Assembly (NCBI RefSeq): GCF_901933205.1
Contig: NC_044572.1
Location: 89,804,965 to 89,868,964, forward strand
DNA from: Camarhynchus parvulus
Lineage: Eukaryota; Chordata; Aves; Passeriformes; Thraupidae
DNA length: 64,000 nt
Direction: 5' to 3'
The notes beneath the pieces were generated by a model, which was not told where the DNA came from, did no database searches, and was given only the letters and a program-made list of their open reading frames with translations. Within the stretch, counting starts at the first letter, position 1, and every line of letters begins with the position of its first letter. Below, piece by piece: positions 24,746-64,000 of this stretch. The position numbers and the translations under genes are program-made.

Positions 24746-27571
24746 TGTATCTGTGGCATTGCTAAGGACTACAGTTTGTTTGTGTGCTTGACATACACCA
24801 AACAAGCAATTCAAATGCATGATAGGAGATAATACAATGTTTTGGGAGCATCTATAAACTGGAGCTCTCTTTTGTATTCTGTGGCCCAAGCAGCTGGAAA
24901 AGTGGATCTTTGCTTACACCATTTAATTACTAGCACAGAGAATGACACTTTCTGTTTGCTCTAGGTAAAGGTATAGGAGCAACAGATTTTGAACTAAGTC
25001 TGTGATAAACAGTAAGTGCTTTGGCATCCTGAGCTGCTGCAGTAAGTGAATCCCAGGGCATTCAATATTAATTCTGAGTATTCAGAAAAACAAAAAAAAA
25101 AACTAAAAGAGAGGCAGATCCTGGAAAGAAAACCAGAAATCCCAATCTAGCAGTTGTACTTCTATCTCTAGCTTTTATTCAATTTGTTTTCCATTTATTC
25201 ATTCTTCCCATTCTTAGGAAGAATGCCATTCTTAATGGCAGCAGAGAGTGACTTGGAAAAAACATATGGAGAAATCTATGTAGAACAGTTGAAATCAGGT
25301 CTGTTGTGATCAAACCTAGCACACTGTTGGCTGCTGTCTGGGCAATGGTTTTGTTCCATAACTCAGAAAACCAGGAAATCTCTGCACCAGCTAATTGGAG
25401 GCTACCAATTCTGTGGGGTAACAAATCACATAGGGTTATTAAAAACAAGAACTCACAGCCATGCATCAAGTGTATATATGAGCACAGAATATTTTTAGGT
25501 TATTTATAAGGAATTTATCTTGAATGGGCCTGCTTTCCAACACTCACATTAACCTGTTTTTCACCTTCAAGAACCTTGCTCCTGTACAGGACTAGCCTGT
25601 GCTTCTGCTAACAGTCCTGATATCCCACTCCTCTTAAGACCAGACAGACCTATTTTGAACATAGTTACGAATAAAAACTCAAGAGAAGTAAGAGGCCAAT
25701 TACAATGCTATAGGTGCAATGCTGGGAATATGGCAATCATACTTCAAATATCTGTTTGCTTTTGTTTTTATAACTGCGTGTTAACTCCATTAAGTTTTAA
25801 TGCACACTGGAATGCTGTGAATGACAAAAAATTGACAAAAAAAGTGGCAAAAATTGCTTTGAAACAATTCCTTGCTGTGACACTTTAAGGAGGACATTGC
25901 GTTAACAGTTTATTTCAATAATACAAACTTCTGAGAGACTGGAAATTAAGTGTTCCAAATGAGCTTTAAATATAGCACAAGAAGTCTCGGTTTTAATGGA
26001 CAAAACCTGTTCCCACTAAATGTACCCTTGTACTGCCAAGAGGGCTTTGAAATAAAATAAAGTGGCAAGTTTGAGGCTATTAGTGCCAGAGTCAGACAAG
26101 CCAAGCAATTGTAAATTAAGCTGATCTCAGTATTAAAGAAATCTCTTTGCATGAACTCTTATGTTCCCCTTCACTCTGGAAACCAAGGTTATTCCCTTGA
26201 GAAGGTACCTGGCTTCTAAGGCATTTGCTGAAGCATGAGAAATACGATAGATGACTGCTTGAATAATTTCCAGATAACAAAGTATCTTTATTTAAAATCA
26301 GATCTTCATTAATGCTCAAAGTACAGAAAAAGAAAATTAAATTCAAAGAAACTTATAAAAGCTTCTTGTAAAATAACAGTACTCCTCAGCAAAATCTTAG
26401 GTTAATAACTCCAGATTAGTCAGACCTGTAACACTAGACTGAATCATAACAAGAACTGGTTTTTGTAGGATTTTCTTCTTTGGTAAAACCCAGAAGGTAT
26501 CACTTTTCATTATGAGGTAAGCAAAGTTTGCCAACAAAGATTTTCATTTAAACTGAAAAGGAGGACACAGAAAATGAACAGTAAACAGGAATAAAAAAAA
26601 CAGGAATTAAAAAAAAAAAGCTTTCGCCTTTGAAAGTCTGTGACAAATCAGGACAAGACAATGAAACTACAGTCCCCATCTCTGAATGGTCTCTTTGTCC
26701 AAGTGACTGCAATGAATAACCTGATCATAACCCTCATGTAGTGTCATGTCTGGCATCCCTTCTGGGATGCCTTAGGGCCTGGCAAATGCCAGCAGAGGTC
26801 TGAACAACTGAATCAAACTCCTGGTCTAGCCCAGAGAGATACTGGGTTTTGAGGCCCTGGTGATGGTACCCACAAGACCTCCGCTGCCAACAGCAGAGTT
26901 TAAAGAGCTGCCCGTGCCAGCCCTGACACACAGACACACAATACAGGACTCTGTCTCAAACTTATCTCCTCTCAAAGGCAGAAAAAGCAGCCATGAACTG
27001 TCAGGAGCATGGAGAAATGTAAAATCTTTAGTTATATACTGAGAGCACTCAGGTAACTGGAGCTCAGAGATCTTCTTGCAGTGCCTGAGTACCTGCAGTA
27101 CTTGAGTCTTCAGAAAGATAAACATAGTGTCAGAGGCTTCTGATGAACTGTATTTTAATTCCTGATGATTTGCATTTTAACTGCTTAACAAAAATGATAT
27201 TTACTAAGCAGAAAATTATTTCTACTTGTAATTACTGTAACTTTCATTTCAAACCTGCTACAAAATCGTTATAAACATGTATCTTTAAGGATATACCAGT
27301 GTTACTATTCAAAAAAACCCCAGCCAATATCATGTAAATGGTTTTATTCTCAAAAAATTAGTTAGCAATATAAAATATTTTAACATTCTTTCTGTTTAAA
27401 TATTGGTGACAGATTATGCATTTACTCAAATAAAGTGGTGTTTTTACAAATAGGTATTTTGTTTTTACTTTTAGTGCTGTTCTAACCTCATAATACTGAA
27501 TAGATAAAATATATTTTGGTTATTGAAGAATGCAGCATTACTTCTCCTTTGTATTTCTTCCCATGAAATCA
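24746..27571. other. Intergenic DNA, no gene seen
   Basis: Only the hairpin pair at 26.75 kb stands out. Several A runs near 26.6 kb. No coding evidence. Confidence 0.5.
26752..26792. repeat. Two adjacent perfect short hairpins
   Basis: GGCATCCC-TTCT-GGGATGCC (26752-26771) is followed seven bases later by CTGGCA-AA-TGCCAG (26779-26792). Both stems are exact. Possibly a remnant of a small mobile element or a structured RNA; not otherwise recognised. Confidence 0.45.
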
Positions 27572-27790
27572 TTACATTTTCAATCTAGACTCCTTTATCT
27601 GTATCCAATCAAGAGGCATATTCAGCTTATGTATTTCCCCATGTAGAAGGGGATCACAATTTGTGGCGTCCTTCTTGCCTTCTTCCACGCTTTTGGTTCC
27701 TCTTGACTTGTGCCCATGTTGGTCTCCTGTGGGTTCTTCATCTACGGGCAAGAGTGGAATGGAACATCCATCTTCTTGCACATCACCCAT
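27572..27790 (-). CDS. Uncharacterised 72-codon ORF
   Basis: On the minus strand an ATG in AGGAAGAATGG opens a 72-residue hydrophilic frame starting MGDVQEDGCSIPLLPVDEEP and ending LNMPLDWIQIKESRLKM. Composition is balanced, rich in Glu, Lys, Asp and Gly, unlike the low-complexity frames from surrounding AT-rich DNA. The frame stays open about 22 codons upstream of the ATG before a stop. I do not recognise it. It may be a retrocopy fragment, a terminal exon of an unannotated gene, or chance. No poly-A tail or CR1 hallmark was seen beside it. Confidence 0.25.
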   Translation of the reverse strand: MGDVQEDGCSIPLLPVDEEPTGDQHGHKSRGTKSVEEGKKDATNCDPLLHGEIHKLNMPLDWIQIKESRLKM

Positions 27791-30429
27791 TCTTCCTGCT
27801 CTTCTGACTTTGTTCTTCTTAAATTCAGACCACTGTTGCCTTGAAGAATTCAACACTTAGGTTGAACTATAGAGGCAATCTCTTTATTATTTTCTTTGCC
27901 TTTCTGTGGGCTTTCTATTTTAAGCACGTTACTGCAGAAAATCCTATGTCAGTGTAGTCAGGACTAACTTTTCAAATTTTCATTTGTATGGATTTACTTA
28001 GTCAGATGGCAAGCTTCACCATAAAAATAAAACCCACTTTTGTTCCAGTAGCTACCTTTTAGAAGAAGCGGCTTCTTGTGGTTTTAAAGAGCAGCCAGGA
28101 GCTGTAAGAGGGGAAAAAAAAGAAGCCTGAAAAACTGTAATCAGCAAGACTCACAACTGTAAACAAGAAAGTAATTCCACAACTACTGGAAACAGACCCA
28201 CATTTCCCAATGTACATGTTATATCAGTATCTAACAGTTCGATCCTGTAATTTGTTTTACTCGTCTTAAGCCATCTCCTTTAAGGAGAAGGTATGAAAAG
28301 TCAAACTCATGTGTGAAAAAGTGACCTACTGCCACAAAGTTTCAAGTATCCCTCTTTTCTCAATGTGCACCTTTCCAGTAAGTGATTATCTGAATCCTGT
28401 ATGATTTTTATATGCAAGTCTGTATTGATTTTGCTCCTATTTTTACTTCTCTCTCTTCAATCTCTAACTCCCTCCACTGGATAATTTCCACTGGATATTT
28501 TTGAGTCTGAATCCGAAAATGAAAAGTGAATGCACAAACAATTCTGTATCTGCAGATACATATGTATCTATCAATATACGTAACATACTATAATATGTGA
28601 AAAGAAACTGGAGGACCAGAATTTCCACTAACTATAGACTGCATGGCATCATATTCTTTTTTCATCATAGGTATAGCTACTCTTCATTTAAACTTTTGTC
28701 TGGAGAATATTCAGTTTATTCTCCTGCCTTTGTTCATTGCTGCTACCAGATGTTTGCATTTTCTCTTTTCTTCCCACCTATCAGAAGTGTTGTTTAGATG
28801 GGGGAGAGCAGCTGGATGCCTGTACTAAATGACAAGGCTGATCTTTCTCTTTCAGACATTTCAATGAACTTGGCAATAAAAGGCAAACTAAGTTAACTGG
28901 TAGTCAGCTTTACCTCCAACCAATCTTAATGGGATTTTTCATAATGAGTTGAAGAAATATCCTAGCAGAAAAAGATTGTGTCCTTCTGAGTACAAACCTT
29001 GGATGCTCTCTTGCATTTTTTCATGTAATTTTTGTAGAAATGGCAAATTCTGTTGCAAGCCATAAATGGGCAAGGGAACATCCATGAAGTGTTTCCATTT
29101 TTTATCAGAGGATTTAACATGTAACACTTCCTTACACATTTATTATAACTACAATAAGTAGCACATAGGATTTTATGTCTACTCTTCTGGAGGAAATAAT
29201 TTCAGTTGCTTTTCTCCCCCCCCCACACCCCCCTCTTTTTTTCATATGAATTCACATAACCTTTTTTCAGCTTTTCATTTCTGATTTGGCAAGTTTGTAT
29301 TGAAATGCAACTCTGTCTTCTTTGGTGTCATTTGTTTCAATTAACCTGCTGACCACTGCCAGATCTGTTCAACCTCTTGATTGCACTCAGTTAATAGGAG
29401 CATGAATCTTAACCCAGCTCCCAAAAATAAACTAAACAATTAGTCCTAGCAACTAGGCATTCACAAAGTCCAATTTTCTTTTTTACCAGAATCCTGTAAA
29501 GTCACCTCAAACCACAAACCAAATCTCCTCCTGGGATAATGTTATTTGTTAAATCCCATTCTCTCAGAAATCTGGACTTCATGCTGCCACTTGCTGTTTC
29601 ACTGAAGTTGGAATCCAGACAAAGGATTTTGCTCCTCAGAGCCTCATGCCTCCATGGGCTGGTTATTTGCTCTAAATGGCAAAGCAGCACAGTAATTCTG
29701 TGTTTGCTGGGCACATTCACTGGGCTATAAAGAAGCAGTATCTTCTTAGTAGTTTCTCTTATCATGGCCAGGGTGCATTGTCAATTTTCCAAGACGTAAT
29801 AGTAGTCAAACCACCAAAGTGTCAAAACCTGCTAAAACCTTCACTCTTGGAATGAATAATTTTATCAAAATTTTGTAAAAATGACCAACTAATTTCCATT
29901 GAAAAAAGAGATGGAGGCAACATTCCCCATGCAAGTACTGTTTGCCTATTCAGAATTCATGGTGCTTCCAAACCTAATGGCTTGGGGGTCCAGTAACCTC
30001 TGAATCATTTACACTCCTCTGCCTTATGCAGGTCAGGCAAGGACTGGAGCAAGGAATTCACAAAGCCCAACCTAGTGTCCCTGGCATGGGGTGGGGTGGA
30101 AGGATTCCATTTCAGAAACCTTTGTGTGGGAGTCCAAGACAGCTTAACCTGAAGTACTAGCAAAAAAGAATATGAAACTAATACACAAAGCAAGTAATAG
30201 CAAATTTCTAAGGCAGATGTCCTAGAGAAGCAGAAGGACTAAGCAGCTGAACTGCTTTGTACAGAACACAGGTTATTGTTCAAATTGTCACATAACTGAG
30301 ATGTGAAAACAGTGACGCAAATCTTTTTAATGGTTCAACAGGAAATGTAGGGAAACAGAGACTAGTGAGTTGGACAGTAATACCAACCAGATTAGTAAAA
30401 CCTGTAACAATCTGAAATTTTGTTGGAAA
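27791..30429. other. Intergenic DNA, no gene seen
   Basis: AT-rich with a C-rich tract at 29.2 kb. Short frames on both strands lack family motifs. Confidence 0.5.
29213..29234. repeat. C-rich tract
   Basis: Runs of C (a long C tract, then ACACCCCCC) within T-rich flanks. On the minus strand this is G-rich, but it lacks four clear G runs. Confidence 0.6.
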
Positions 30430-31541
30430 CAATCAAGAAGGGACTTTTGAAGTCTTGCCTCACCAACCTACTAGAATTCCTTGAAGGTGCCAACAGTCTT
30501 GTAGATTAAAGAGGTCCATTTGATGCTTGGATTTTGACAAGGCATTTCACAAGGTTCAAGGTTAGCTCTTAAGATAATAAGGAACCCACAGGGTAAAAAT
30601 AAAATTTCTTGTGTAGATAAATAATCTGTTAGGGAGGCAGAGAAGTTTGCAGTAAACAGTGATTTTTTTCATAGTAGAGAGATTCACCACTAGTATTTCA
30701 TAGGCATCTGCATGAGGATATTCAGGAGATGAACAGTATGTTCAATATATGATTTTGAATGGGCATACAGAGTGAAGGGAAAAACCTTCCTAAGTTATGC
30801 ATGTAAATAAAAATAAAGGTAAACAGAAGACTGGAAAAAAGACTTCATATGACATCTGTGCCTAAACAATAAGATAGTGACAAAATTTGGTGAAGATAAA
30901 GTAATATCAAGATAAGTAATATGAAGTAAGGCAAATGGAAAAGATGATATATGTGTTTATATAAAATTATAGGTTGTGAGCTCAAATTCAGTAGATCAGC
31001 TGGGTAGTAAGAGGTAATTTGAATTAATACCAATTCAGTCTTCAAAGATAGCCAACACAGCAAAGTACCAGAAATAACTAGGAAAGAACAAGAGAATGGA
31101 AAGTAGAGAACACAACTGAAAAACAAACATCTGTCTGCCATGTAAATCCATAATATGCCTACATATTGAATACTGGATGCTAGGCTAGTATCTCCCAGGT
31201 CTGAAAAGATAATAGCAGAAAAAGAAAAGAGGTTAGAAAACCTATGGTACAGGGAATGACAAAGCAGCCTATAAGCATTCCCCTCAAAAAAACCATGAAT
31301 GAAGAAGGATATCACAGTGATCTGTAAAATCATCAGTGACATGGAGGCAGCGAAGAGGAAACAACTGCTCACTGTATCTTCTGATCCAGTATGATGAAGC
31401 AAAAGAAGTCAGGACATGGCAAGTTCACAGCAAATGAAAGCAAGTAGCTCTTCAAATCAGTGTCAGATGAGACTGGATGAGAAAGTTGAACACAATTGTA
31501 TGGACCTTGGATCTGACTCGGTACAGCTGCTCTTATGCTCT
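30430..31541 (+). mobile_element. Ancient CR1 LINE fragment
   Basis: The plus strand follows the older amniote CR1 type. At 30.46-30.57 kb (GCCTCACCAACCTACTAG, GGATTTTGACAAGGCATTTC) it resembles the RT motif with DFDKAF. At 31.31-31.38 kb it reads CTGTAAAATCATCAGTGACA and AACAACTGCTCACTG. It ends ATGGACCTTGGATCTGACTC followed by a GGTACAGCTGCTCTTATG-like 3' end. It is highly diverged. A 185-codon frame on the opposite strand (30845-31402) is an antisense by-product. Confidence 0.72.
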
Positions 31542-33317
31542 AAAATATTACACATTCCTGGAAATTACTTCAAGTTCCAGAGACTGCATATGGATTCCAC
31601 TGCTACTTTTTACAATAAAAAGCAGCTTACCTGGTGCAGAAACTTCTTTTAGCTACATGTTGTCTTCCTCTTCTCTCTTAGTGCTTCTGTTTCTGTTTCA
31701 CAGCCAAATCTGTATCATGGAGCTCTCATACACAAAAACCCAAAAGCCAGATCTCTGATGGCACCCTTCTTGCAGCCTCTTGTCAAAAGCTCAACAACTG
31801 TTGCTTCCATTCTTACAAAAGGATGTTCTCCCCAGCTCTGAGCCACCATTCTTGTCCTTTGATGTCTTCAAGACACTTAAGGTCAGCAAGTTGCTTGGAG
31901 ATGCATTACACCTCTATGCTTCTTTGGTTCTTGAGTAATTCCAGTTCTTTGCACCATGTAATCAAATCCCAAACAGCTTCTGCTCACCTAGTCATACCTA
32001 CAGAAGAGGCTCTTCAGCTCTGGGATGTTACCACGAGACATCCAGAAGTTCCCACACATGCTGACTATGCTGAGAATGGAAAGTTGCACAATGCACACAG
32101 AGACACCTGATAGTGGCTTTCAGCCAAGCACACTACACAGAACACTGGAAGTGGCCCACATTCACTAACCACCCCAGCAATTCCCAGTTTGTCCCAAGAC
32201 ATTAGTGGGTCAACAGTTAGCATCTGCTTTCACATAGTGAAATGCAGCTGACTGAGATTGGAACAACTGGGACTAGCTCATTATTAAGGTTTCCTAAAGC
32301 ATACAATACCTGAATTATTTAGCATAGCCCCTAAACAAATGAAATTATTTCATGAGTAGATGAAAGCAGCAAAATAAACAATTGAAGAAGAAGCACTTTT
32401 AACATGGTTGAACTTCTCAAGGCTATTCAATGGCTTTCGTTGTTTCTACTAAAACATGGATACAGAAGCACATGTGGGAATAGGTTACACCCTATGCTTT
32501 AATCTGGAGTAACAGATGAGTATCTGCCTTTGTTTCAGGTGGCTGGCAGCACAGAGATTTGCAGTTTTTATATCTGAGAGTGTAGGAAATGTATTCAATT
32601 ATTACAGGTCAGCAAGACCTGTATGTTTTGGTTACAGACAGTACATTTTAAAAGGCAGTTTCTCTAGCTTGGCTAGCAGATAACACTGGTGCTTGGAATA
32701 CATGTATTCCAAAGAAACCATTTATATGATTATGAAGAAACCATTTATATTATTATCTTTTTATAGATAATCATATAAAATGCAAAATAACTAAATACAT
32801 GCATACATAAATATATAATTAACATAGCTGCCTAAATTGTCATGTTAAATTGTAAATCTTGAATATATTTAACATACTAAAGTGTCATACTAAAACATAC
32901 TGAACATACTAAAGTGTCTCCTATAAAGAGTATGCTAAAGTTAATTATGTATCATACAGGAACACCTCCCACTGATCTACATATATACATACAAACACTA
33001 TAGACAGTATATTGTATACTCTGGTTTGCTATACTTACATCCATTTTCTGTGTTTAGTAATGCACAACAAATATCTTATCCTTATTTCAGATAGTAATGA
33101 AGGGTGCATAAACATCTTAGAGATACCTCTACTTTTTATATTGGAATCTTCTCTACAGTCTCAGCAAGAGACACACATCATTACCCAGGAAAGCAGCTAA
33201 CTGTCTTGTTTGTCACATTCTGTCTTCCAGCCAGTACTAAATCAAATATCCACACACTTTGGACGTTAGGAAGATTTCTTTCAATAAATTTCATTCAATA
33301 AATGAGTGACTAGACAT
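31542..33317. other. ANKS6 3' flank, possible 3' UTR
   Basis: On the minus strand this follows the ANKS6 stop and would hold the rest of the 3' UTR. No canonical AATAAA on that strand was found close to the stop; an ATTAAA variant lies at 32498-32503. The poly-A site is therefore not settled. Short AT-rich duplications occur at 32.7-32.95 kb. Confidence 0.35.
32710..32945. repeat. AT-rich stretch with short tandem duplications
   Basis: AAGAAACCATTTATAT occurs twice near 32.72 kb, and AACATACTAAAGTGTC occurs twice near 32.88 and 32.91 kb. It lies within possible ANKS6 3' flank. Confidence 0.7.
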
Positions 33318-33493
33318 CAGAATGGGCTGCCCAGGGAGATGATGGAGTCACCATCTCTGGAGGTGTTTAAAGAAAGACTGGAGTTGGCATTCAGTCCCAT
33401 GGTCTGGTTGGCATGGTGGTGTTTGGTCATAGGTTGGACTGCATCATCTCAGAGGTGTTTTCCAGCCTAACTGATACTGTGATTCTGTGATTC
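33318..33493 (+). mobile_element. CR1 LINE 3' end, in ANKS6 3' UTR position
   Basis: The sequence reads as the CR1 3' region: GGGCTGCCCAGGGAG, then CACCATCTCTGGAGGTGTTT, GGTTGGACTGCATCATCTCA and the terminal TGATTCTGTGATT repeat. It is on the plus strand, antisense to ANKS6, and its 3' end lies about 35 bp beyond the ANKS6 stop, so it probably sits in the 3' UTR. It is 5'-truncated, as is usual for CR1. Confidence 0.93.
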
Positions 33494-33527
33494 AATCTGC
33501 AATACATTTTTTCATTAATTTCAGGTG

Positions 33528-61511
<27,984 letters not shown>

Positions 61512-62059
61512 CTGAAAGAAATATAAACATTTCTATTAGCAATCAAAAAATAGCAAAAATCTCTAGTAGAATTTTTATACAAAAAAGGATTAAAAAATTC
61601 AAGTACTATAAAACATATGTTTAGGCATATATTTAGTAAGAACAAAGAAAGTATTGACAAATTCTGTATTACCTTTGGGAAGAATGAATCACCTGTATAG
61701 CTCTCTGAGCAGAGCTAAAGCTAGAAACTATAATAAGGCACCGGTACAGGCTTTTCAATTTCCATTCTCCATCAGGAAATTGTATTTGGAAACTCTTTTT
61801 TTCCTGCCTGGAAATCTAAAATGTCCACTAAAGAATTACAGTATGGCTTTGTGATCTGGTAAAATCACCTTTACAACAGTGAATACTCAAATTGTATGGG
61901 ATTATTTTAAAAGGTGACTCAAAAGGAGTTTTACAAGCTGCTCCAGTTTTATTTCCTCTTGAGTATTTCCAGGTTAATTTGTAAAGGTCACAAAAATAAT
62001 AGTGTCAATTTAACTATGCAACTTATTACTTGTGAATTAATAGTCTTCAGCTCTCAGAT

Positions 62060-62099
62060 AATCATCCCCATAATAAGAAATCATCCCCATAATAAGAAC
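62060..62099. repeat. Short direct repeat (two copies)
   Basis: AATCATCCCCATAATAAGAA occurs twice in tandem. Confidence 0.85.
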
Positions 62100-62680
62100 T
62101 GTAATTATTACAAATTGTAATATTTTGAGTGAAGAATCATTCTTTTTACATGGCTTAACAGTGCTTTGAAAATCCTGACACTATATAAGATGAGGAAAAA
62201 ATAGTGACATATTTTTCACCTTCCACTCAGGTCAGAAAATACCATCCTCTATCTTCCCAATTATTACTGACAAATTATTACTACAGAATCAATGGGGTAA
62301 CAAAATGTTATGGAAAACAAGGAGACACTGAGAGATTTCGTGAGCCCAATTCTGGCATTTTTATGAAATACAGAAAAGGTTTATGTTCACAGCTTTACTT
62401 CAAAGGAAGTCACCTTAATATGCTGAACAAAAGCAGTTGCTGAAAAGCCCAAAATACTCCAAGAAACTCTTATTTTAAGACCAGGAAAGAGTGATGGGTC
62501 CTACATTTTCTCCTGATTCAGAAACTGCTCTTATAGAAGGAACTGTGTGTATGAGCTCACCACTGTAAAACAGATTTAAAAAGACTAGTTTAGGAAAGGA
62601 CCAGGCTCCATTCTTGTCATGTGAAAACCCTGGAGGAGAGGCAGCTTCAGGGAGCAGGAGACCATGAGAAGATGACAGAA

Positions 62681-62686
62681 GGAAAG
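62681..62686. repeat. Target-site duplication GGAAAG (left copy)
   Basis: Exact 6-bp match to 63347-63352. Confidence 0.88.
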
Positions 62687-63053
62687 TGTTGTGTTGTGTC
62701 TGTATAAGTTGGACTGTTCTGTTCCCCCCTGTCATGTAATGGTTCTGCCCTGGTACTCCCTTCCCTCCCCTGTGCTGCCAGTTATCCCAACTCCTCCCCA
62801 GTTGTCTTGGAGACTAATGTATTCTTTCTCAAATCCCTCCCCAGCGCCCTGTCCGTCACTCAGCGTTCCCACCCTTCTCTCTAGAACTCTCTAGAAAATT
62901 CCAGCTAGAGCATCAAGTGATTGGTTCAGGGGCCAGGGCCCCACCCTCAAGTTATCCCCATTGGGGTTTTGCCTAAGTCAATCTTTTGTATCGCACTCCC
63001 CTCTAAAACTCTATTTGCCCAAGGACTGACTCCTCCCCTGTTTCCCTCCCTCC

Positions 63054-63060
63054 TTATAAG
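63054..63060 (+). promoter_or_regulatory. TATA box of the ERVK-type LTR
   Basis: TTATAAG follows a pyrimidine-rich U3 and precedes the AATAAA signal by about 52 bp, as expected for the LTR promoter. Confidence 0.6.
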
Positions 63061-63111
63061 CTGTTGCAACTTCCCCCTCTCTTTCTTCCGTTGTCGGTTC
63101 CTCTGGGACTC

Positions 63112-63117
63112 AATAAA
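63112..63117 (+). terminator. Polyadenylation signal of the ERVK-type LTR
   Basis: AATAAA within GGACTCAATAAACCTGG, in the R region of the LTR. Confidence 0.65.
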
Positions 63118-63346
63118 CCTGGATTCACCGCAGCTGGAGAGCGCTCTCTTCTTTTTCTGCTGACTGTAGCCGTAAGCCAAGCCACGTCCTACCACAAGGT
63201 AGCGCTGCTGTCATAGCACAGAGCGTTTGCCCTAGGGGCTGTCCCGAACCACGGCGATCGGGATAGTGCTCCCCTACTGCTAGCGGTGTTGGATAGCTAT
63301 CCGGGACGTCCGAGAATGACCATCCTTCTCCAGCTTGACCACTTCA

Positions 63347-63352
63347 GGAAAG
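63347..63352. repeat. Target-site duplication GGAAAG (right copy)
   Basis: Exact 6-bp match to 62681-62686. Confidence 0.88.
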
Positions 63353-64000
63353 ACTGTGATCTGGGTAAGCCTAAGTAAGGACAGGGACAGAAGGCACGTA
63401 ACGCTCAAGCCATTCCAGGTAGTAAATTTGCTACTGAGGATAGCTGTGGGAAGAGAGCTGCTTTCTCCTAGGAAGCAATTCACCCTATGTATGGCAATGG
63501 ATCAGAAGAAAAGTTCCTTCTTTCCTGTCTTCCATACAACAAAAATGATCTTTCTTCTTCACAGGATATTCAAGACTCCAGCACTAGAGGAGACTTGAAG
63601 TATGGTCAAAAACCAATGCAGAAATTTGTGTGCAAGAATAATGTTTTTACTCCCCTCTCTACCCAAATGAGTTACTACCTCCTGATGATGGAAATTCCGC
63701 CTCAGCAGAGGTGACAAACATCAATCTGCTTTAAAGCAAGTCCAGTCTTCTCACTTAAGTAGAATCCTTCGATACTTTAAGCTGAGGCCAACTCTGCCTG
63801 AACATACATACATCCAGTACATGCAAACACATGGACACCAGTGAATTCCATGGATCTCAGATCCTGTGTACTTTAAGCAACTGATGTCTGTTCCTCAAGG
63901 TCATGAGCAAACATCTACAATGAATCAGTCCTGCCTGGCAGCATGGCTGGATGAAAGCTCTACAGTTCCTACTTAACCTCTAAGTCAATATCTGAGTTCA

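Larger units (their letters stand above)
62687..63346 (+). mobile_element. Solo LTR, ERVK-type, 660 bp
   Basis: It starts TGTTGTGTTGTGTCTG and ends CAGCTTGACCACTTCA (TG...CA). It is flanked by an exact 6-bp duplication GGAAAG (62681-62686 and 63347-63352), the length expected for ERVK. A TATA-like TTATAAG at 63054-63060 and AATAAA at 63112-63117 are spaced as in an intact LTR. It has pyrimidine-rich U3 sequence and little visible decay, which suggests a fairly recent insertion. No internal genes, so a solo LTR. Antisense to ANKS6. Confidence 0.92.
61512..64000 (-). other. ANKS6: ANKS6 intron upstream of exon a (partial)
   Basis: Runs off the window. It holds the ERVK-type solo LTR and a short direct repeat. 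No further ankyrin-coding exon was found to base 64000. Confidence 0.8.

Noticed and set aside
30845..31402. 185-codon minus-strand frame rich in Leu, Ile and Phe, looking like a membrane protein
   Set aside because: It lies antisense to the ancient CR1 copy; its hydrophobicity comes from the A-rich sense strand. No family motif.
62475..63195. Frames of 67-86 codons around the ERVK-type LTR
   Set aside because: They overlap the LTR or its flank and show no ankyrin or retroviral protein similarity.

Overview
This is a vertebrate nuclear window, almost certainly from a bird and probably a passerine. It is AT-rich and intron-rich. Its repeats are avian: CR1 LINE fragments of several ages, and ERVL- and ERVK-type LTRs with clean target-site duplications. 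No bacterial-style operons, tRNA, rRNA or CRISPR were seen.

One protein-coding gene can be read with confidence: the 3' two thirds of ANKS6 (ankyrin repeat and SAM domain containing 6), on the minus strand from 61511 down to 33528. Thirteen coding exons were placed by hand. All use GT-AG junctions, all phases agree, and together they give about 594 residues: the end of the ankyrin array, a long low-complexity Ser/Pro linker, a complete SAM domain and the conserved C-terminal tail. The first exons (roughly the N-terminal third, judged against about 870 residues in mammals) lie beyond base 64000. ANKS6 is a cilium protein that links the kinase NEK8 to INVS and NPHP3.

Layout. 1-19.4 kb: gene-poor, AT-rich DNA with an old CR1 tail (1.95 kb), an old LTR (10.15-10.55 kb), a solo ERVL-type LTR (12.85-13.60 kb) and a long CR1 (14.27-16.0 kb). 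19.4-20.4 kb: the only CpG island, with a strong CTCF-like site and a 53-codon ORF in a perfect Kozak context, but no recognisable gene. 20.45-33.5 kb: more CR1s, a 72-codon orphan ORF at 27.6 kb, and the 3' flank of ANKS6, with a CR1 starting just past its stop. 33.5-61.5 kb: ANKS6. Its introns hold CR1s, an old LTR fragment and a 947-bp solo LTR. 61.5-64 kb: the next ANKS6 intron, with a 660-bp ERVK-type solo LTR.

In mammals the 5' end of GABBR2 lies next to the 3' end of ANKS6 on the same strand. No GABBR2 coding sequence was found here, so the CpG island is either a GABBR2-associated upstream element or the promoter of an unannotated transcript. I saw nothing I would call a new biological system. 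The best leads are that island, the orphan ORF at 27.6 kb, and the ANKS6 stop codon that sits inside a perfect splice-donor sequence.
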